The notes under the pieces: model-generated
Seen by the model: the letters and a program-made list of their open reading frames with translations, nothing else
Database searches by the model: none
What the model was told of the DNA's origin: nothing
Position numbers and translations under genes: made by a program
Assembly: GCF_028598805.1 (NCBI RefSeq)
Contig: NZ_JAQRFI010000049.1
Location: forward strand, 1 to 33,038
DNA length: 33,038 nt
Origin: Xenorhabdus yunnanensis
Lineage (GTDB): Bacteria; Pseudomonadota; Gammaproteobacteria; Enterobacterales; Enterobacteriaceae
Direction of reading: 5' to 3'
In this document: in pieces, positions 32,928 to 33,038 of the stretch
How positions within the stretch are numbered: the stretch's first letter is position 1
How the letters are laid out: every line of letters begins with the position of its first letter

Positions 32928-33038
32928 TAAGAGGCTAAGAGGCTAAGAGGCTAAGAGGCTAAGAGGCTAAGAGGCTAAGAGGCTAAGAGGCTAAGAGGCT
33001 AAGAGGCTAAGAGGCTAAGAGGCTAAGAGGCTAAGAGG
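32928..33038. repeat. Octanucleotide tandem array TAAGAGGC, 13.9 copies, open at window end
   Basis: The unit TAAGAGGC repeats without a mismatch from 32928 to the last base: 13 full copies plus 7 bases. TAA recurs every 8 bases on the plus strand and TAG every 8 on the minus strand, so every frame is closed. It is a non-coding minisatellite-type array whose true length lies beyond the window. Confidence 0.97.

Noticed and set aside
32928-33038. CRISPR array at the right end
   Set aside because: The repeat has an 8-base unit with no spacers, and no cas genes are visible.

Overview
The window reads as chromosomal DNA of a low-G+C gammaproteobacterium of the Enterobacterales, most likely Xenorhabdus or a close relative (Morganellaceae). 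That assignment is an inference. It rests on clear enterobacterial orthologues (SurE, Pcm, NlpD, RpoS, MutS, BtsT, YjiX, YjiA, YhaO/DlsT), very AT-rich spacers, many short tandem repeats, and a phage tail-fibre assembly gene at the left edge. The sequence starts inside one gene and ends inside an 8-bp tandem array, so it may be a whole contig broken at repeats.

Layout. 1-163: 3' end of a phage tail-fibre assembly gene. 502-4148: surE-pcm, nlpD and rpoS, the stress and stationary-phase block. The rpoS ribosome-binding site lies in a possible two-state RNA hairpin switch. 4370-7788, minus strand: mutS followed by miaE, ending at a terminator shared with rpoS. 8484-16499 is an accessory region next to mutS. 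It holds a 2,021-residue helicase-nuclease of the DUF4011/DUF3320 type (a plausible anti-phage protein), an orphan winged-helix fragment, a pRiA4b ORF-3-like protein and a second-type methionine aminopeptidase. 16853-18442: a membrane phosphoethanolamine transferase-like enzyme. 18511-22315: the pyruvate transporter gene btsT with recognisable CRP and BtsR sites, then yjiX and the GTPase gene yjiA. 22659-23222, minus: an orphan FimB/MrpI-type tyrosine recombinase beside an AT-rich, nearly gene-free stretch with a strong promoter-like sequence. 24222-25544, minus: a serine/cysteine transporter (YhaO/DlsT). 26687-28437: a three-lipoprotein operon (CsgG-like, DUF4810, GNA1162/DUF799). 28526-29866, minus: a MATE transporter. 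30344-32549, minus: a decayed uhp sugar-phosphate sensing locus. 32928-33038: an octanucleotide array.

The most unusual observations are these. (1) One ORF fuses the membrane sensor half of UhpB to the C-terminal half of UhpC, with the kinase core lost, next to a frameshifted uhpA. (2) Exactly 15-bp tandem duplications recur at six separate loci, two of them containing a stop codon and one repeating start codons. (3) Alternative pairing can expose or hide the rpoS ribosome-binding site. (4) The octanucleotide array has stop codons in all six frames. (5) The giant helicase-nuclease carries an N-terminal transglutaminase-like module. (6) A perfect 14-bp terminator hairpin ends immediately before the yjiX ribosome-binding site.

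No tRNA, rRNA, CRISPR array or intact insertion sequence was recognised.
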